DNA of 64,000 nucleotides from Sporolactobacillus nakayamae (GCF_900113325.1 NZ_FOOY01000005.1:153552-217551); one strand, 5' to 3'. Numbered from the stretch's first letter, positions 35,783 through 44,280 are shown. Made by a program: numbers and translations. Notes: generated from the sequence alone by a model not told the origin.

Positions 35783-36691
35783 ATGGTCACAAAAATAAAG
35801 TTCAAGCTACTATTGGGAATAATCATTACTCTTTTAGTCGTCTACTATTCATTCAAAACACTGGGTGGCCTGGATCTAAACACTGTATTCAATTCAAGAA
35901 TTAATTGGTTCTTAGTCTTTGGTTCGGTTGTCCTTAATATCTATTCAAACTATATTCGAAGCCTTGGGTACACGTTAGGTATTGACCCGAATATCAACCG
36001 TCTGAGCGCTCTGCAAATCGTTGGTATCGGGCATGCGGCAAATATGATTTTGCCTCTTCATATCGGTGACGGATTACGCTTCGCTTTTTTTCCGGACGAT
36101 TATACTGCGCTGCGTCGGACGAAGTTACTGGTGATACCGGCGATCGCTGACTCGATTGCGATTATCGTCATCTCACTTCTCGCCGTACCTTTTTCTGGAT
36201 TTAAAGATACCAAGATCTTAACTATCCTGTGGATTCTTTTCTTTTCATGTATTGTCCTCATCGTGTTGCTGTTGATTGTTATTTATTTTGTGCCGCGATT
36301 GCGTAGCTATTATTTAACGATTGGTATGCTGAAGATGATGCTTTGGGTTCTTCTTTCATATATCCTCCTTCTTTTTTCCATGTGGATGGGACTGATCGCG
36401 TTCGGCTTCAGCTGGGTGACATCTCTTCGTATGTCGCTCGCCGTTTTTGCCACAACAAACCTCGTTGGCTTTATACCTGCCTCGCCCGGTTCTGTTGGTC
36501 TGTTTGAATACGGAGTCATTATCGGCCTTGCCGGACTGGGCATTCAGCAGAGCGCGGCGCTTCCAGCAGGGTTACTGCTTCATTTCACACAGTATGCCGC
36601 ATTGCTTCCATTGGGCATCGTTCTTTCTATTCTGGCCTTTTATGGAAAATATGGAAAAGTGATCAAAAGAAAGTTGCACCAAAAAATGTAA
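35783..36691 (+). CDS. UPF0104/lysylphosphatidylglycerol-synthase-type transmembrane protein
   Basis: 302 residues, about eight membrane helices. Family signature PASPGSVGLFEYGVI and an N-terminal HAANMILPLHIGDGLR. Homologues are membrane parts of MprF or stand-alone proteins suggested to flip lipids. It follows the glycosyltransferase by 52 nt, so it may flip or export the glycolipid product (inference). Confidence 0.75.
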   Translation: MVTKIKFKLLLGIIITLLVVYYSFKTLGGLDLNTVFNSRINWFLVFGSVVLNIYSNYIRSLGYTLGIDPNINRLSALQIVGIGHAANMILPLHIGDGLRFAFFPDDYTALRRTKLLVIPAIADSIAIIVISLLAVPFSGFKDTKILTILWILFFSCIVLIVLLLIVIYFVPRLRSYYLTIGMLKMMLWVLLSYILLLFSMWMGLIAFGFSWVTSLRMSLAVFATTNLVGFIPASPGSVGLFEYGVIIGLAGLGIQQSAALPAGLLLHFTQYAALLPLGIVLSILAFYGKYGKVIKRKLHQKM

Positions 36692-36738
36692 ATGGCTGTT
36701 GGATTGATGGGTCATTTCTGTGTTATCGCTGAATCCTC

Positions 36739-36906
36739 CTACATAGTGGAATGCAGGTCACGTACGTGCTTATATTCATGTTCCAACTCGGACAGCGGTA
36801 ATTGAAAAAGATGCTTTCCATTTATTTTATATATTTCATGAGCAATCAGCTGTTCGATTAACCGTTCCTGTCTGTTTTCAATGGATTTTTTTTGAACGCT
36901 GCCCAT
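36739..36906 (-). CDS. fbpA: FbpA-like small Fur-regulated basic protein
   Basis: 55 residues, read by hand: QKKSIENRQERLIEQLIAHE, then IYKINGKHLFQLPLSELEHE. It matches the FbpA pattern (basic helix, LI-LI--G-Y, L-EL-L-ELE-EY). AAGGAG lies 10 nt ahead of the ATG. FbpA in B. subtilis belongs to the iron-sparing response with the sRNA FsrA. No Fur box is obvious; a SAM-I riboswitch with terminator lies about 110 nt upstream instead. Confidence 0.7.
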   Translation of the reverse strand: MGSVQKKSIENRQERLIEQLIAHEIYKINGKHLFQLPLSELEHEYKHVRDLHSTM

Positions 36907-37015
36907 GGTGCGACATCTCCTTAATAGATTTTATGGCTTAACCTTTATTGGTGTTTAAGCTTCTTAGCAAAATTCCCGATACCTTCCCTGAGTCACTTTG
37001 TCTTTGCCGCAAAAA

Positions 37016-37062
37016 TAAAAACCTGCTTTCTCATCAATAAGAAGAGGAAACAGGTTTTTCAT
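37016..37062 (-). terminator. Expression-platform terminator of the SAM-I riboswitch
   Basis: Minus strand AAAAACCTG and CAGGTTTTT arms with a long paired inner part, ending in a T-run. It follows the aptamer by about 40 nt. Confidence 0.75.
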
Positions 37063-37084
37063 GGTTACTGACCTCAACTCATCT

Positions 37085-37178
37085 TCAAGCAATACTACTT
37101 TTGGAATTAGCACCGTGTCGTAACGACCGGTTGCTGAGGCTTCGCAGGGCCAATCCCTCCACCTCTCTAGATAAGCAT
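37085..37178 (-). promoter_or_regulatory. SAM-I riboswitch (S box), no methionine gene downstream
   Basis: The minus strand has CTTATC, GAGAGGTGGAGGGA, TTGGCCC, GAAGCCTCAGCAACC and GGTGCTAATTCC (37103-37175) in the fixed S-box order. It lies downstream of the amidohydrolase gene and reads toward the fbpA-like gene. It is either an orphan left by loss of a Met gene or it controls read-through into fbpA. Confidence 0.9.
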
Positions 37179-37229
37179 GACTAGGACTATTCTTTTATTA
37201 GTATGTTAATGATTTCTGATTTCTGCAGA

Positions 37230-38384
37230 TCAATGAACGTTCGAATCCTTTAATGCCTTCAGTACGGCAACGGCAGAACGATAATAGAACTCCGCGGCAA
37301 TGCGGATTCCTTCAGGATCAACATGGAACGCGGGATGATGCCAATCTTCCGGTCCGTTTGATCCCACGAATGCAAACACGCCAGGTACCTCACGTTGGAA
37401 ACAAGAAAAATCATCTCCGGCCACCGATACTTCCGGTGTCACCACCTGCACTTCGTTTTCATTTGCTTCGCGAACAATCCGCGTTATTTTTTCATCATTA
37501 AATACGGATGGCGTTCCTTGGCCCCATTCAACAGCAATCTGCACGTTGCAGGCCTTCTGGAGTCCATCGGCGATTTCGGCAAAACGATCAATGATCAAAT
37601 CACGGTCCTGATCATAAAAGGTGCGTACCGTGCCGAGCAGTTCGACCTCCCCAGGCAACACATTCCACACGTCGCCACCGTGAATACTGGTAATACTCAC
37701 AACCGCTTCATGCTTGGGCGAAATGTTTCGGCTGACGATCGTTTGCGCTGTCTGAACGAATGACGAGGCTGCCACAATCGGATCGCGGGTCCGTTCGGGA
37801 ATCGCTGCATGTCCGCCGATTCCATGAAACGTGATTTTAAATTTGTCACAAGCCGCCATAAGTGGTCCGGTCTTAACACCAATGGTTCCTACCGGCAAAT
37901 CGGGTTTGTTGTGAATGCCGATCACTGTGTCCAGTCCTTTGAGCTGACCGTCTTTGACCACTTTGAGTCCCCCATGGCCGGTTTCTTCGGCAGGTTGAAA
38001 GATCAGACGGACAGTGCCTGGAAGATTTGCCTGATTTTGTTTTAACAAAGCGGCGGCCCAGAGTAAAGCGGTCGTATGAAAATCGTGACCGCAAGCATGC
38101 ATCACGCCTTCATTTCGTGATTTATAGGGCAAGTCGGTTTGTTCATGGATCGGCAATGCGTCGATATCCGCGCGAAGTCCTACAGCAGGTCCGTTCGGGT
38201 CACCTGAGATTTCAGCAAAAACGCCGGTTGGCAAGCTGGTCTCTCGCAACGTAATCGATTGTTCCTGCAGCCAGTCTCTGATTTTTGCCGTTGTCTCATA
38301 TTCATGCAGTGACAGTTCCGGGTGTTGGTGCAGTTCCTCAAAAATGGATTGATAAGCTGTTTCATCATTGACAAGTCTGCTCAT
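37230..38384 (-). CDS. M20-family amidohydrolase (N-acetyl/hippurate-type)
   Basis: 384 residues, M20D type. Metal-site motifs ADIDALPI, HACGHDFHTT, PAEETGHGG and IHNKPDLPVG, with the lid domain GIGGHAAIPERTRDP. It hydrolyses N-acyl amino acids in the cytoplasm. It overlaps the upstream dehydrogenase gene by 4 nt and ends the SAM-controlled operon. It may deacetylate N-acetyl sulfur amino acids like B. subtilis SndA (inference from context). Confidence 0.85.
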   Translation of the reverse strand: MSRLVNDETAYQSIFEELHQHPELSLHEYETTAKIRDWLQEQSITLRETSLPTGVFAEISGDPNGPAVGLRADIDALPIHEQTDLPYKSRNEGVMHACGHDFHTTALLWAAALLKQNQANLPGTVRLIFQPAEETGHGGLKVVKDGQLKGLDTVIGIHNKPDLPVGTIGVKTGPLMAACDKFKITFHGIGGHAAIPERTRDPIVAASSFVQTAQTIVSRNISPKHEAVVSITSIHGGDVWNVLPGEVELLGTVRTFYDQDRDLIIDRFAEIADGLQKACNVQIAVEWGQGTPSVFNDEKITRIVREANENEVQVVTPEVSVAGDDFSCFQREVPGVFAFVGSNGPEDWHHPAFHVDPEGIRIAAEFYYRSAVAVLKALKDSNVH

Positions 38385-39508
38385 ACTTGCTGTTCATCTG
38401 CCTTGTAGCCATATTTTCCGATTGCCTGCCCTTCACTGTCGCTTTCTGTTACCAACGTTTCCACTTGATTCAATGCATTCAGAATAAACGCCTCATCAAA
38501 GGTTTTAAAGACAAAACGAAAGCCGAGCTCCGTTTGACACTCTCTGGCGAGAATTTTTTTAGCCTTCTCTGCATCCTGAAGACTGAATTGGCTCAGCGAA
38601 TAGCTCAGACCAACTCGCTTGTAAAAGGGCAGCAGCCTCCGCACTTCAGCATCCTGACCCAAGGTGACAAGCAGTACGAGTAAACCATACGCAACCTTTA
38701 TTCCATGTTGATAGCGGCTCGTCTCCGGAATCTTGCTCATCGCATTATGAACAGCATGGGCACCGGAAGCGCGTCCGTAATCGCGGGCAAAGCTGCCTAC
38801 TGTTCCGGAAAGTCCGACAATCACATCAGATACAATACGGAAGGCTGGACTGAGCTGATGGCGTTCCAGACTTGCCACCGCTTCCTCTGAATACTGAAGC
38901 AGCAGCTTTTTCGTTTGCAGCGCCGCGCTGAGTCCAAGTGTTACAAAGGGATCGATTTGCTGAGACGCATCCTTCGGTATTGCTTCCGCCTCATACCATT
39001 TCGCTAATGTATCTCCAATGCCAGCAACGTAATAGTCTTTCGGCGAATCAATTAATAAAGATAGATCAACGAGCACCGCGTAGGCGGATTCTTGAAAATG
39101 ATCGCGACCGATATGTTCATGCCGCTGATTATAGATGATAGCAAGCGGCGTATACGCGGAACAGGTGCCAAGAACCGTTGGAATGCAGATATACTGTGCG
39201 CGCAGCCGGTGATTGACGCCTTTGGCGGTATCTAATACACGTCCGCCACCGATCCCGATAACTAAATCCGCCTGACCGATCTCGCGCGTCAGACGATCCA
39301 TATCCTCATGACTCGATGTTCCATCATAACGATGAACCGGCCACTTGACTTCTTTTTTATAGACCTTTTGAAAAGCCGCAAATGATTTTTCACCCGTGAC
39401 AATATGAACAGATGAAAAGGGCGAAACAAGTTCATCGAGTTTGCTGATGGCATCCTCTGTACACAAATACTGACTCGGTCCGCCCCTGACAATTTTGCCT
39501 AAATCCAT
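38381..39508 (-). CDS. Iron-containing alcohol/glycerol dehydrogenase family protein
   Basis: 375 residues from the ATG at 39508 (GGGGG at 8-nt spacing). NAD-binding VIGIGGGRVLDTAKGVNH, PTVLGTCSAYTPLAIIY in place of the usual TTAGTGSE/PTTAGTGS, and His ligands in GAHAVHNAM and YQHGIKVAYG. It is of the glycerol-dehydrogenase branch. A redox role in a sulfur-amino-acid operon is unexplained; substrate unknown. Confidence 0.75.
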   Translation of the reverse strand: MDLGKIVRGGPSQYLCTEDAISKLDELVSPFSSVHIVTGEKSFAAFQKVYKKEVKWPVHRYDGTSSHEDMDRLTREIGQADLVIGIGGGRVLDTAKGVNHRLRAQYICIPTVLGTCSAYTPLAIIYNQRHEHIGRDHFQESAYAVLVDLSLLIDSPKDYYVAGIGDTLAKWYEAEAIPKDASQQIDPFVTLGLSAALQTKKLLLQYSEEAVASLERHQLSPAFRIVSDVIVGLSGTVGSFARDYGRASGAHAVHNAMSKIPETSRYQHGIKVAYGLLVLLVTLGQDAEVRRLLPFYKRVGLSYSLSQFSLQDAEKAKKILARECQTELGFRFVFKTFDEAFILNALNQVETLVTESDSEGQAIGKYGYKADEQQV

Positions 39509-39536
39509 AATCTTTTCCCCCAAATTCTATAGTTGC

Positions 39537-40847
39537 CTACTCAAATGCCTTGTTCAACGCCTGATCCAGATCACCGATCAGGTCATCCGCATCTTCCAAA
39601 CCGATCGAAAGGCGGATCAATGTATTGGTGAGTCCGCTTTTTTGACGATTGGCGGAAGGAATCTCGCGGTGAGTGGTTCGACCCGGATTAACGATCAACG
39701 AACGCGCATCGCCGACATTCGGCAAGTAACTGAAGATTTTTACTGAATCTAAGATTTTCTTTGTCTGAGCTTCGGTTCCGTCGATGTCAAAAGCAAAGAT
39801 CGCACCAACGCCACGTGGAAAATAGCGGTTCACCAGTTCATGCTGCGGATGATCCGGCAGTCCGGAATAGTGCACCGATGTGACGTGCGGATGACCTTCC
39901 AGAAATCGGGCAATCTTCACCGCACTGGCTACTTGCTTTGCCAAGCGTTCGGATAGTGTTTCAATACCTAACAGAACAAAATAAGCGTCAAAAGGACTCA
40001 GAACAGCACCGAACAAACGAAGGTATTTGACCCGGATTCGCGCAGCAAAGGCCTTTGTTCCAAAGGCCTCGACAAAGCTTCGCTCAACGCTTTCTCCTTC
40101 ATTTCCCAGGACAAATTCTTTTTCCTCAAATTGCTTGAACTTACCGTTTCCATAATCAAATTTTCCCGCATCGACAATTAATCCTGAAACCACTTCTCCG
40201 TGCCCGCTGATTCCTTTTGTCGATGAGTAGACAACGATATCTGCGCCATAGCGGATCGGGTTAAAGAGATATGGTGTCGGAAACGTGTTATCGACGACTA
40301 GAGGAACACCGTTTTCGTGTGCCAGTTTGGCTAACGCTTCAACATTGGTCACCGCTGTGTCCGGATTCGTAACACTTTCCACAAAAATAGCTTTGGTATC
40401 GTCTTTTATTGCTGCCGCCACTTGGGAGCGATCGTTAATGTCGTCGATAAAGTCAAAATGAACCCCAAATTTGGGAAACAGTGTTCGAAATTCATCAAAG
40501 CTTGATCCGTAAATATTAGAGGCGGAAATTATTCTGCCGCCGCCTTCAGCCAAATTAAGCAATGTATAAGAAACAGCTGCCATGCCGGATCCGACTGCGA
40601 CCGCCTCTGAAGCGCCATCCAAATCTGCGATTCTTTGTTCAAGCACAGCAGTTGTCGGATTACCGACTCTCGTATAGCTGAAGCCTTTTTCTTTAAAATT
40701 GACCAATCGCTCTGCTCGCTCCGAGTCGCCGAAACCAAAAGCAACCGTTTGATAGATTGGGACTTGCGACGCATAATTATGGTGTTTGGGATCATAGCCC
40801 GCATGAATTTTTAATGTGTCAAATCTTTTTTCTGACTCCTCTGCCAT
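39537..40847 (-). CDS. metY: O-acetylhomoserine sulfhydrylase (homocysteine synthase)
   Basis: 436 residues from the ATG at 40847 (GGGGA upstream, family start MAEESEKRFDTLKIHAGY). Cys/Met metabolism PLP enzyme: PLP Lys in YSSTKGISGHGEVVSG, plus SYTRVGNPT and VDNTFPTPYL. The long insertion around residues 230-280 (FEEKEFVLGNEGESVER) marks MetY rather than MetB/MetC. It makes homocysteine directly from O-acetylhomoserine and sulfide. Confidence 0.9.
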   Translation of the reverse strand: MAEESEKRFDTLKIHAGYDPKHHNYASQVPIYQTVAFGFGDSERAERLVNFKEKGFSYTRVGNPTTAVLEQRIADLDGASEAVAVGSGMAAVSYTLLNLAEGGGRIISASNIYGSSFDEFRTLFPKFGVHFDFIDDINDRSQVAAAIKDDTKAIFVESVTNPDTAVTNVEALAKLAHENGVPLVVDNTFPTPYLFNPIRYGADIVVYSSTKGISGHGEVVSGLIVDAGKFDYGNGKFKQFEEKEFVLGNEGESVERSFVEAFGTKAFAARIRVKYLRLFGAVLSPFDAYFVLLGIETLSERLAKQVASAVKIARFLEGHPHVTSVHYSGLPDHPQHELVNRYFPRGVGAIFAFDIDGTEAQTKKILDSVKIFSYLPNVGDARSLIVNPGRTTHREIPSANRQKSGLTNTLIRLSIGLEDADDLIGDLDQALNKAFE

Positions 40848-40966
40848 CAAAATTCCCCATTTCTCATTCGAGACGTGACGTATTCCATCGAGAATGCTGC
40901 TTATAAGCAGCATTTAAAGTGCAGATATTATGTACTGATTTCATCTGCACCTCCATCATCAAATCG

Positions 40967-41383
40967 TCACAGATCACGATCAAGATACACAATATCGGGT
41001 CTGAAATTCCAGCCCTTTTTTCTCCAAAATTGTTTTCCTTCCTCATTATCAAGTACGACGTACAAGCCGATCTTCGTGATCTTTTCCTCTTTAAAAATAG
41101 CACAAACACGGTCAATTAACTGTGTGCCGATTCCTTTTCCCTGCTGCGCAGGGTCAACTGCCGTATGGTATAGAAAGCCTTTGCGTCCATCAGTGCCTCC
41201 GAGTAGTGTTCCGATGATCCTCTCGTTATCGACAGCGACCAAACAGGTCTCCGGATTCCTGCGAATAATACGATCAATTCCCGCATAACTATTGTCCAAA
41301 GAATTCAGATTCATTCCCGGCACTCGTGTCCATAGGTCATAAGCGCCTTCGTAATCCTCAGGGACCATCTTGCGAATTTCCAT
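40967..41383 (-). CDS. GNAT-family N-acetyltransferase
   Basis: 138 residues: MEIRKMVPEDYEGAYDLW at the start, the acetyl-CoA loop in VDPAQQGKGIGTQLI, and LYVVLDNEEG near the end. It lies 17 nt after metI and ahead of metY in the SAM-controlled operon. Pairing with an M20 deacetylase suggests acetylation of a sulfur metabolite, as in B. subtilis S-alkylcysteine salvage (inference). Confidence 0.8.
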   Translation of the reverse strand: MEIRKMVPEDYEGAYDLWTRVPGMNLNSLDNSYAGIDRIIRRNPETCLVAVDNERIIGTLLGGTDGRKGFLYHTAVDPAQQGKGIGTQLIDRVCAIFKEEKITKIGLYVVLDNEEGKQFWRKKGWNFRPDIVYLDRDL

Positions 41384-41400
41384 GCTGTCTCCACTCCAAA

Positions 41401-42544
41401 CTATCTTTTCGCTTTTTCCAATGCGCGCGCCAAATCGTCCAGCAGATCATCCGCATTCTCAATACCGATCGCCAAACGGAGCAGGCCTTTTGTGATGCCG
41501 ATTTTCTCCTGAAGTTTTTCATCAAAGGATTCATGCGTCATCGTTGCCGGCTGGGCAAATCAAACTCTCAACACCGCCAAGACTTACAGCCAGATCAAAC
41601 AGCGAAAGTGCCGCAACAAACTGATCCTGATCATAATCTGACGCGAGGCGAATGGAAATGACCGAGCCGTGTCCCGAAGACTGACGCTCCTGAATTTCCT
41701 TTTCCTCCTGCGAATAAGAGCCTGGATAGTACAAGTGTTCAATGCCGGGATGGCCGCTGAAGAACGTGATGATCTTGTTTGTATTCTCTTCCTGACGATC
41801 AAGTCGAACACTCAATGTCTTGATACCACGAATCAACGCGTATGAATCTGTAGGGTTTAAGATTCCTCCCAATGTATTTTGCAGGAACTTAAGCTTTTGC
41901 GCAATTTCTTCACGATTGGTTGCCACGAGACCGGCAATCACATCTGCATGACCGCTCAGGTATTTTGTAGCGGAATAAAGGACGATATCCGCACCTAACG
42001 CGAGCGGATTCTGATAATAAGCCGTTAAAAATGTATTGTCGACGATCAGTAATTTGCCTCGCTCATGCGCGATCGCCGCAAGCCGCCGAATATCGGCAAC
42101 ACGCAGCAGCGGATTAGACGGTGTCTCCAAATAGAGTGCGGCCACATCGTCATCCAGATCCTCTGCTTTCAATTCATTAAAATCGTGCACCAATTCATAC
42201 GCAATGCCTCTGTCCTTAAAAAGATTGCTGGCGTAGCGATAGGTTCCGCCATACACATTGTTGTTCAGCAAAATTTTGTCACCGGACTGAAACAGGCTGA
42301 AAACAGCTGACACTGCCGCCATCCCTGATGCAAACGCATAGGAATAGTTCGCCTGTTCGATTTTTGAAAACAAGTTTTCCAAATTAGTTCGCGTTGGATT
42401 CCCGCCCCTGGCATAGGCAAAGGACTGAAACCCATGCAGATCATCCTGAACATAAGTTGTTGCCAGAAAAATCGGCGGAACAACCGCATGATTAGGATTG
42501 TCTTTCGCATCAATCCCTTTTACAATCAATGAATCTATTTTCAT
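41401..42544 (-). pseudogene. metI: MetI/cystathionine gamma-synthase-like gene with a 1-nt frameshift near the 3' end
   Basis: From the ATG at 42544 (family start MKIDSLIVKGIDAKD, AGAGG upstream). PLP Lys is in YSATKYLSGHADV; VDNTFLTAYYQNPL and PSNPLLRVADI are also present. The reading frame breaks at a CCC run (41553-41555): removing one C restores QPATMTHESF and RLAIGIENADDLLDDL to a TAG at 41401. As read, the protein is 338 residues and ends CPAGNDDA, losing the last 40 or so residues. Either a real inactivating mutation or a sequencing error. Confidence 0.85.
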
Positions 42545-42548
42545 ACTG

Positions 42549-42728
42549 TTAATCCTCTTTGTTGCTGCGCGTCCTGCTGCCTGAAAACTGAAGATATTCC
42601 GATGTTCTCTTGGTGATCGTCGCAGGTGCAACCGCGTTGCGAAATGCTTCTGACTCCCAAGGCAGATAGACCGGATCCCAAAAAAGCGACTGAATGAGTT
42701 GATAAAACTGTTTTCCAACGGTGTTCAT
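42549..42728 (-). CDS. 59-residue protein between the SAM riboswitch and metI, unknown
   Basis: Read by hand: MNTVGKQFYQLIQSLFWDPV, then YLPWESEAFRNAVAPATITK and RTSEYLQFSGS to a TAA at 42549. GGGGTGATC precedes the ATG. The stop lies 4 nt before the metI start, so the two are translationally coupled. No family recognised. First gene of the SAM-controlled operon. Confidence 0.6.
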   Translation of the reverse strand: MNTVGKQFYQLIQSLFWDPVYLPWESEAFRNAVAPATITKRTSEYLQFSGSRTRSNKED

Positions 42729-42792
42729 TGATGATCACCCCTTTGTTATCAGTAACGCCCGCCAACTTCTCCTGACGCTGAAAACAAGCAAT

Positions 42793-42829
42793 AAAAAAAT
42801 GCTTTCTTATTTGGGAATAAGAAAACATT
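42793..42829 (-). terminator. Terminator of the promoter-proximal SAM-I riboswitch
   Basis: Minus strand TTTTCTTATT / AATAAGAAA arms, followed by T7. Confidence 0.75.
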
Positions 42830-42839
42830 GGGCGTGTAT

Positions 42840-42945
42840 GTTCTCTTATCTCTCAGTTTAAAACTGATGGAATTAACACCATACACATATGTGCTGGTTG
42901 TCGGGCTTCATTGGGCCAGTCCCTCCGCCGCTCTTGATAAGAATG
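42840..42945 (-). promoter_or_regulatory. SAM-I riboswitch controlling the met operon
   Basis: Minus strand CTTATCAAGAGCGGCGGAGG, GACTGGCCC, GAAGCCCGACAACCAGC and GGTGTTAATTCC (42869-42943), then antiterminator material and the terminator at 42793. It turns the small ORF-metI-GNAT-metY operon off when SAM is high. Confidence 0.93.
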
Positions 42946-43052
42946 ATTGCTATTTAATTTTCAAAGAAAACGCGTAGGACACTTTCCTGAGCATGCTCCG
43001 GATTAAAATTATTGATCCCTAGATAACCAATAGGTTACATGTGTTATAACGT

Positions 43053-43081
43053 AATATAATTCAATAAGCACCATGTGTCAA
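43053..43081 (-). promoter_or_regulatory. Consensus promoter of the met operon
   Basis: Minus strand TTGACA (43076-43081), 17 nt, TATATT (43053-43058), about 110 nt before the riboswitch core. It lies between the two S boxes, so the second S box can act independently. Confidence 0.75.
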
Positions 43082-43234
43082 TGCTTTTTTCAGAATCTTT
43101 CACCCAATCTTCATACAGCAAATAGATCCGGATTCTGCGATGTTTATTGTTCTGTGATCCGTTTCTCAACAAGTGTTACTATCCTAAAAAATTGCATCAC
43201 GAAGAGCATAAAAATCTGATCTTTTAAAAAAAGT

Positions 43235-43266
43235 TCTGATAAAAAAACAAGCCTAACGACGATGCG
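43235..43266 (-). terminator. Terminator of the distal SAM-I riboswitch
   Basis: Minus strand CAAACCT / AGGCTTG arms (one mismatch) and T7. Confidence 0.6.
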
Positions 43267-43289
43267 AAAGGTTTGCTGCGTTGGTTCTT

Positions 43290-43398
43290 TCTCATCTTCA
43301 AACACCATTCAGTGTTTCTGGAATGGACACCATGCATGCAATCATGTTGGTTGTCGGGGTTCATTGGGCCAGTCCCTCCCCCACTCTGGATAAGAATT
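43290..43398 (-). promoter_or_regulatory. Second (distal) SAM-I riboswitch in tandem
   Basis: Minus strand CTTATCCAGAGTGGGGGAGG, GACTGGCCC, GAACCCCGACAACCAAC and GGTGTCCATTCC (43320-43395). The last element departs slightly from the usual GGTGCTAATTCC. It has its own terminator, and no gene lies between it and the promoter of the next S box. Confidence 0.88.
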
Positions 43399-43447
43399 CA
43401 TATTCAATTCTCAACAAACACAGCACCCCACCAAACTAGTCATCATT

Positions 43448-43607
43448 TTACCGAGTTTTACTTTGCGGCTTGCTGTTTTCCAATTTTGCCACACGCCTTC
43501 GGTCCAGTTTCGCCTCTAATGCTTGCATCACCGATTCTGTACTTAGCATTTCAGATATATTTTGCTGTACCAACTTATTAAAAGACAAGAAACGCCTACG
43601 CACCATG
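43448..43607 (-). pseudogene. fbpB: fbpB-like small basic protein gene with a frameshift
   Basis: GAGAGGAGG precedes the ATG at 43607. The frame reads MVRRRFLSFNKLVQQ and then stops after KYI. Removing one A from an A5 run gives NISEMLSTESVMQALEAKLD, then RRRVAKLENSK, the FbpB pattern (basic, SFN-LV--N, D/E-rich helix). FbpB is a Fur-regulated RNA chaperone candidate in B. subtilis. Broken here or misread by one base. Confidence 0.6.
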
Positions 43608-44024
43608 ATCTTCCTCCTCTCATTGTTATTCCTAGTATTATTATATGTTTTTGTTGTTTTTCACATTGTAATACAAATAGGAATCCGTATCAATAGTGAT
43701 TTTTCAATAGATATCAATGTCTGCGAGATCTATCTTCCTGACTTGCGATCAACAGAGACACTCTGCAGGCGTTCGAGCGCTTACTTCCGCAAGATGCGGA
43801 GGCTCCATTTTTGCCGCTACCCCCGTTCAGCAAATCCAAGATCGTTAACTACATCAGGATTAAATCCCGAGCTTCTAGGAATATCTCATACTTGCTTGGA
43901 AAATCCAAGCAGCGGTTAAGACTCTTTTACAAGTTAAGAAAGTATAGCGTTTTGCCTTGTCGGTACGACGATAAGGTATAAGATTCGGTTGGGCTGGGCG
44001 ATCAGGTAAGTGCCCAATCCGAGA
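43608..44024. other. Intergenic stretch with no supported gene
   Basis: Open plus-strand frames here lack family character and ribosome sites. A terminator-like or promoter motif is not evident. Confidence 0.5.
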
Positions 44025-44168
44025 AATAAACGGAGAAATTCCGCTTATCGAATCGAAAAACGTGAAAATGGAGGGTTTTTCTGTGCATAAGCGGAAAAAT
44101 TACCCTTATTTACCTGCAAAACAAGCTTCGGAGTGTAAATAACCGGAAAACCTCCGCTTATTTTATTC
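44025..44168. repeat. Three degenerate ATAAGCGGA-TCCGCTTAT hairpin units
   Basis: AAACGGAGAAATTCCGCTTA, ATAAGCGGAAAAATTACCCT and AACCGGAAAACCTCCGCTTA occur within 140 nt. Each is a near-palindrome around CGGA/TCCG with AT-rich loops. They resemble the short intergenic repeats scattered in many Bacilli genomes. Confidence 0.5.
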
Positions 44169-44212
44169 CGGCCGCATTACTTAATTAAGGATCCCAATGA
44201 TTTATTAGGAAA

Positions 44213-44280
44213 CTTGGCTTCGCCAAGCCCCTGGCGAAGCCGAAGACTTAGTTGCGCTTACACTCGTTTCCTTTAAATGG
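44213..44280 (+). repeat. Interspersed repeat, copy 3
   Basis: CTTGGCTTCGCCAAG, GC-rich block, GACTTAGTTGCGCTTACACT, TTTCCTTTAAATGG. Same order of blocks as the copies at 14043 and 18687. It adjoins the 3' end of a tnpB remnant. Confidence 0.6.

Noticed and set aside
43273..43919. Plus-strand frames of 102 and 149 residues near the S boxes
   Set aside because: They run antisense through riboswitch and fbpB-like sequence and have no ribosome site or family match.
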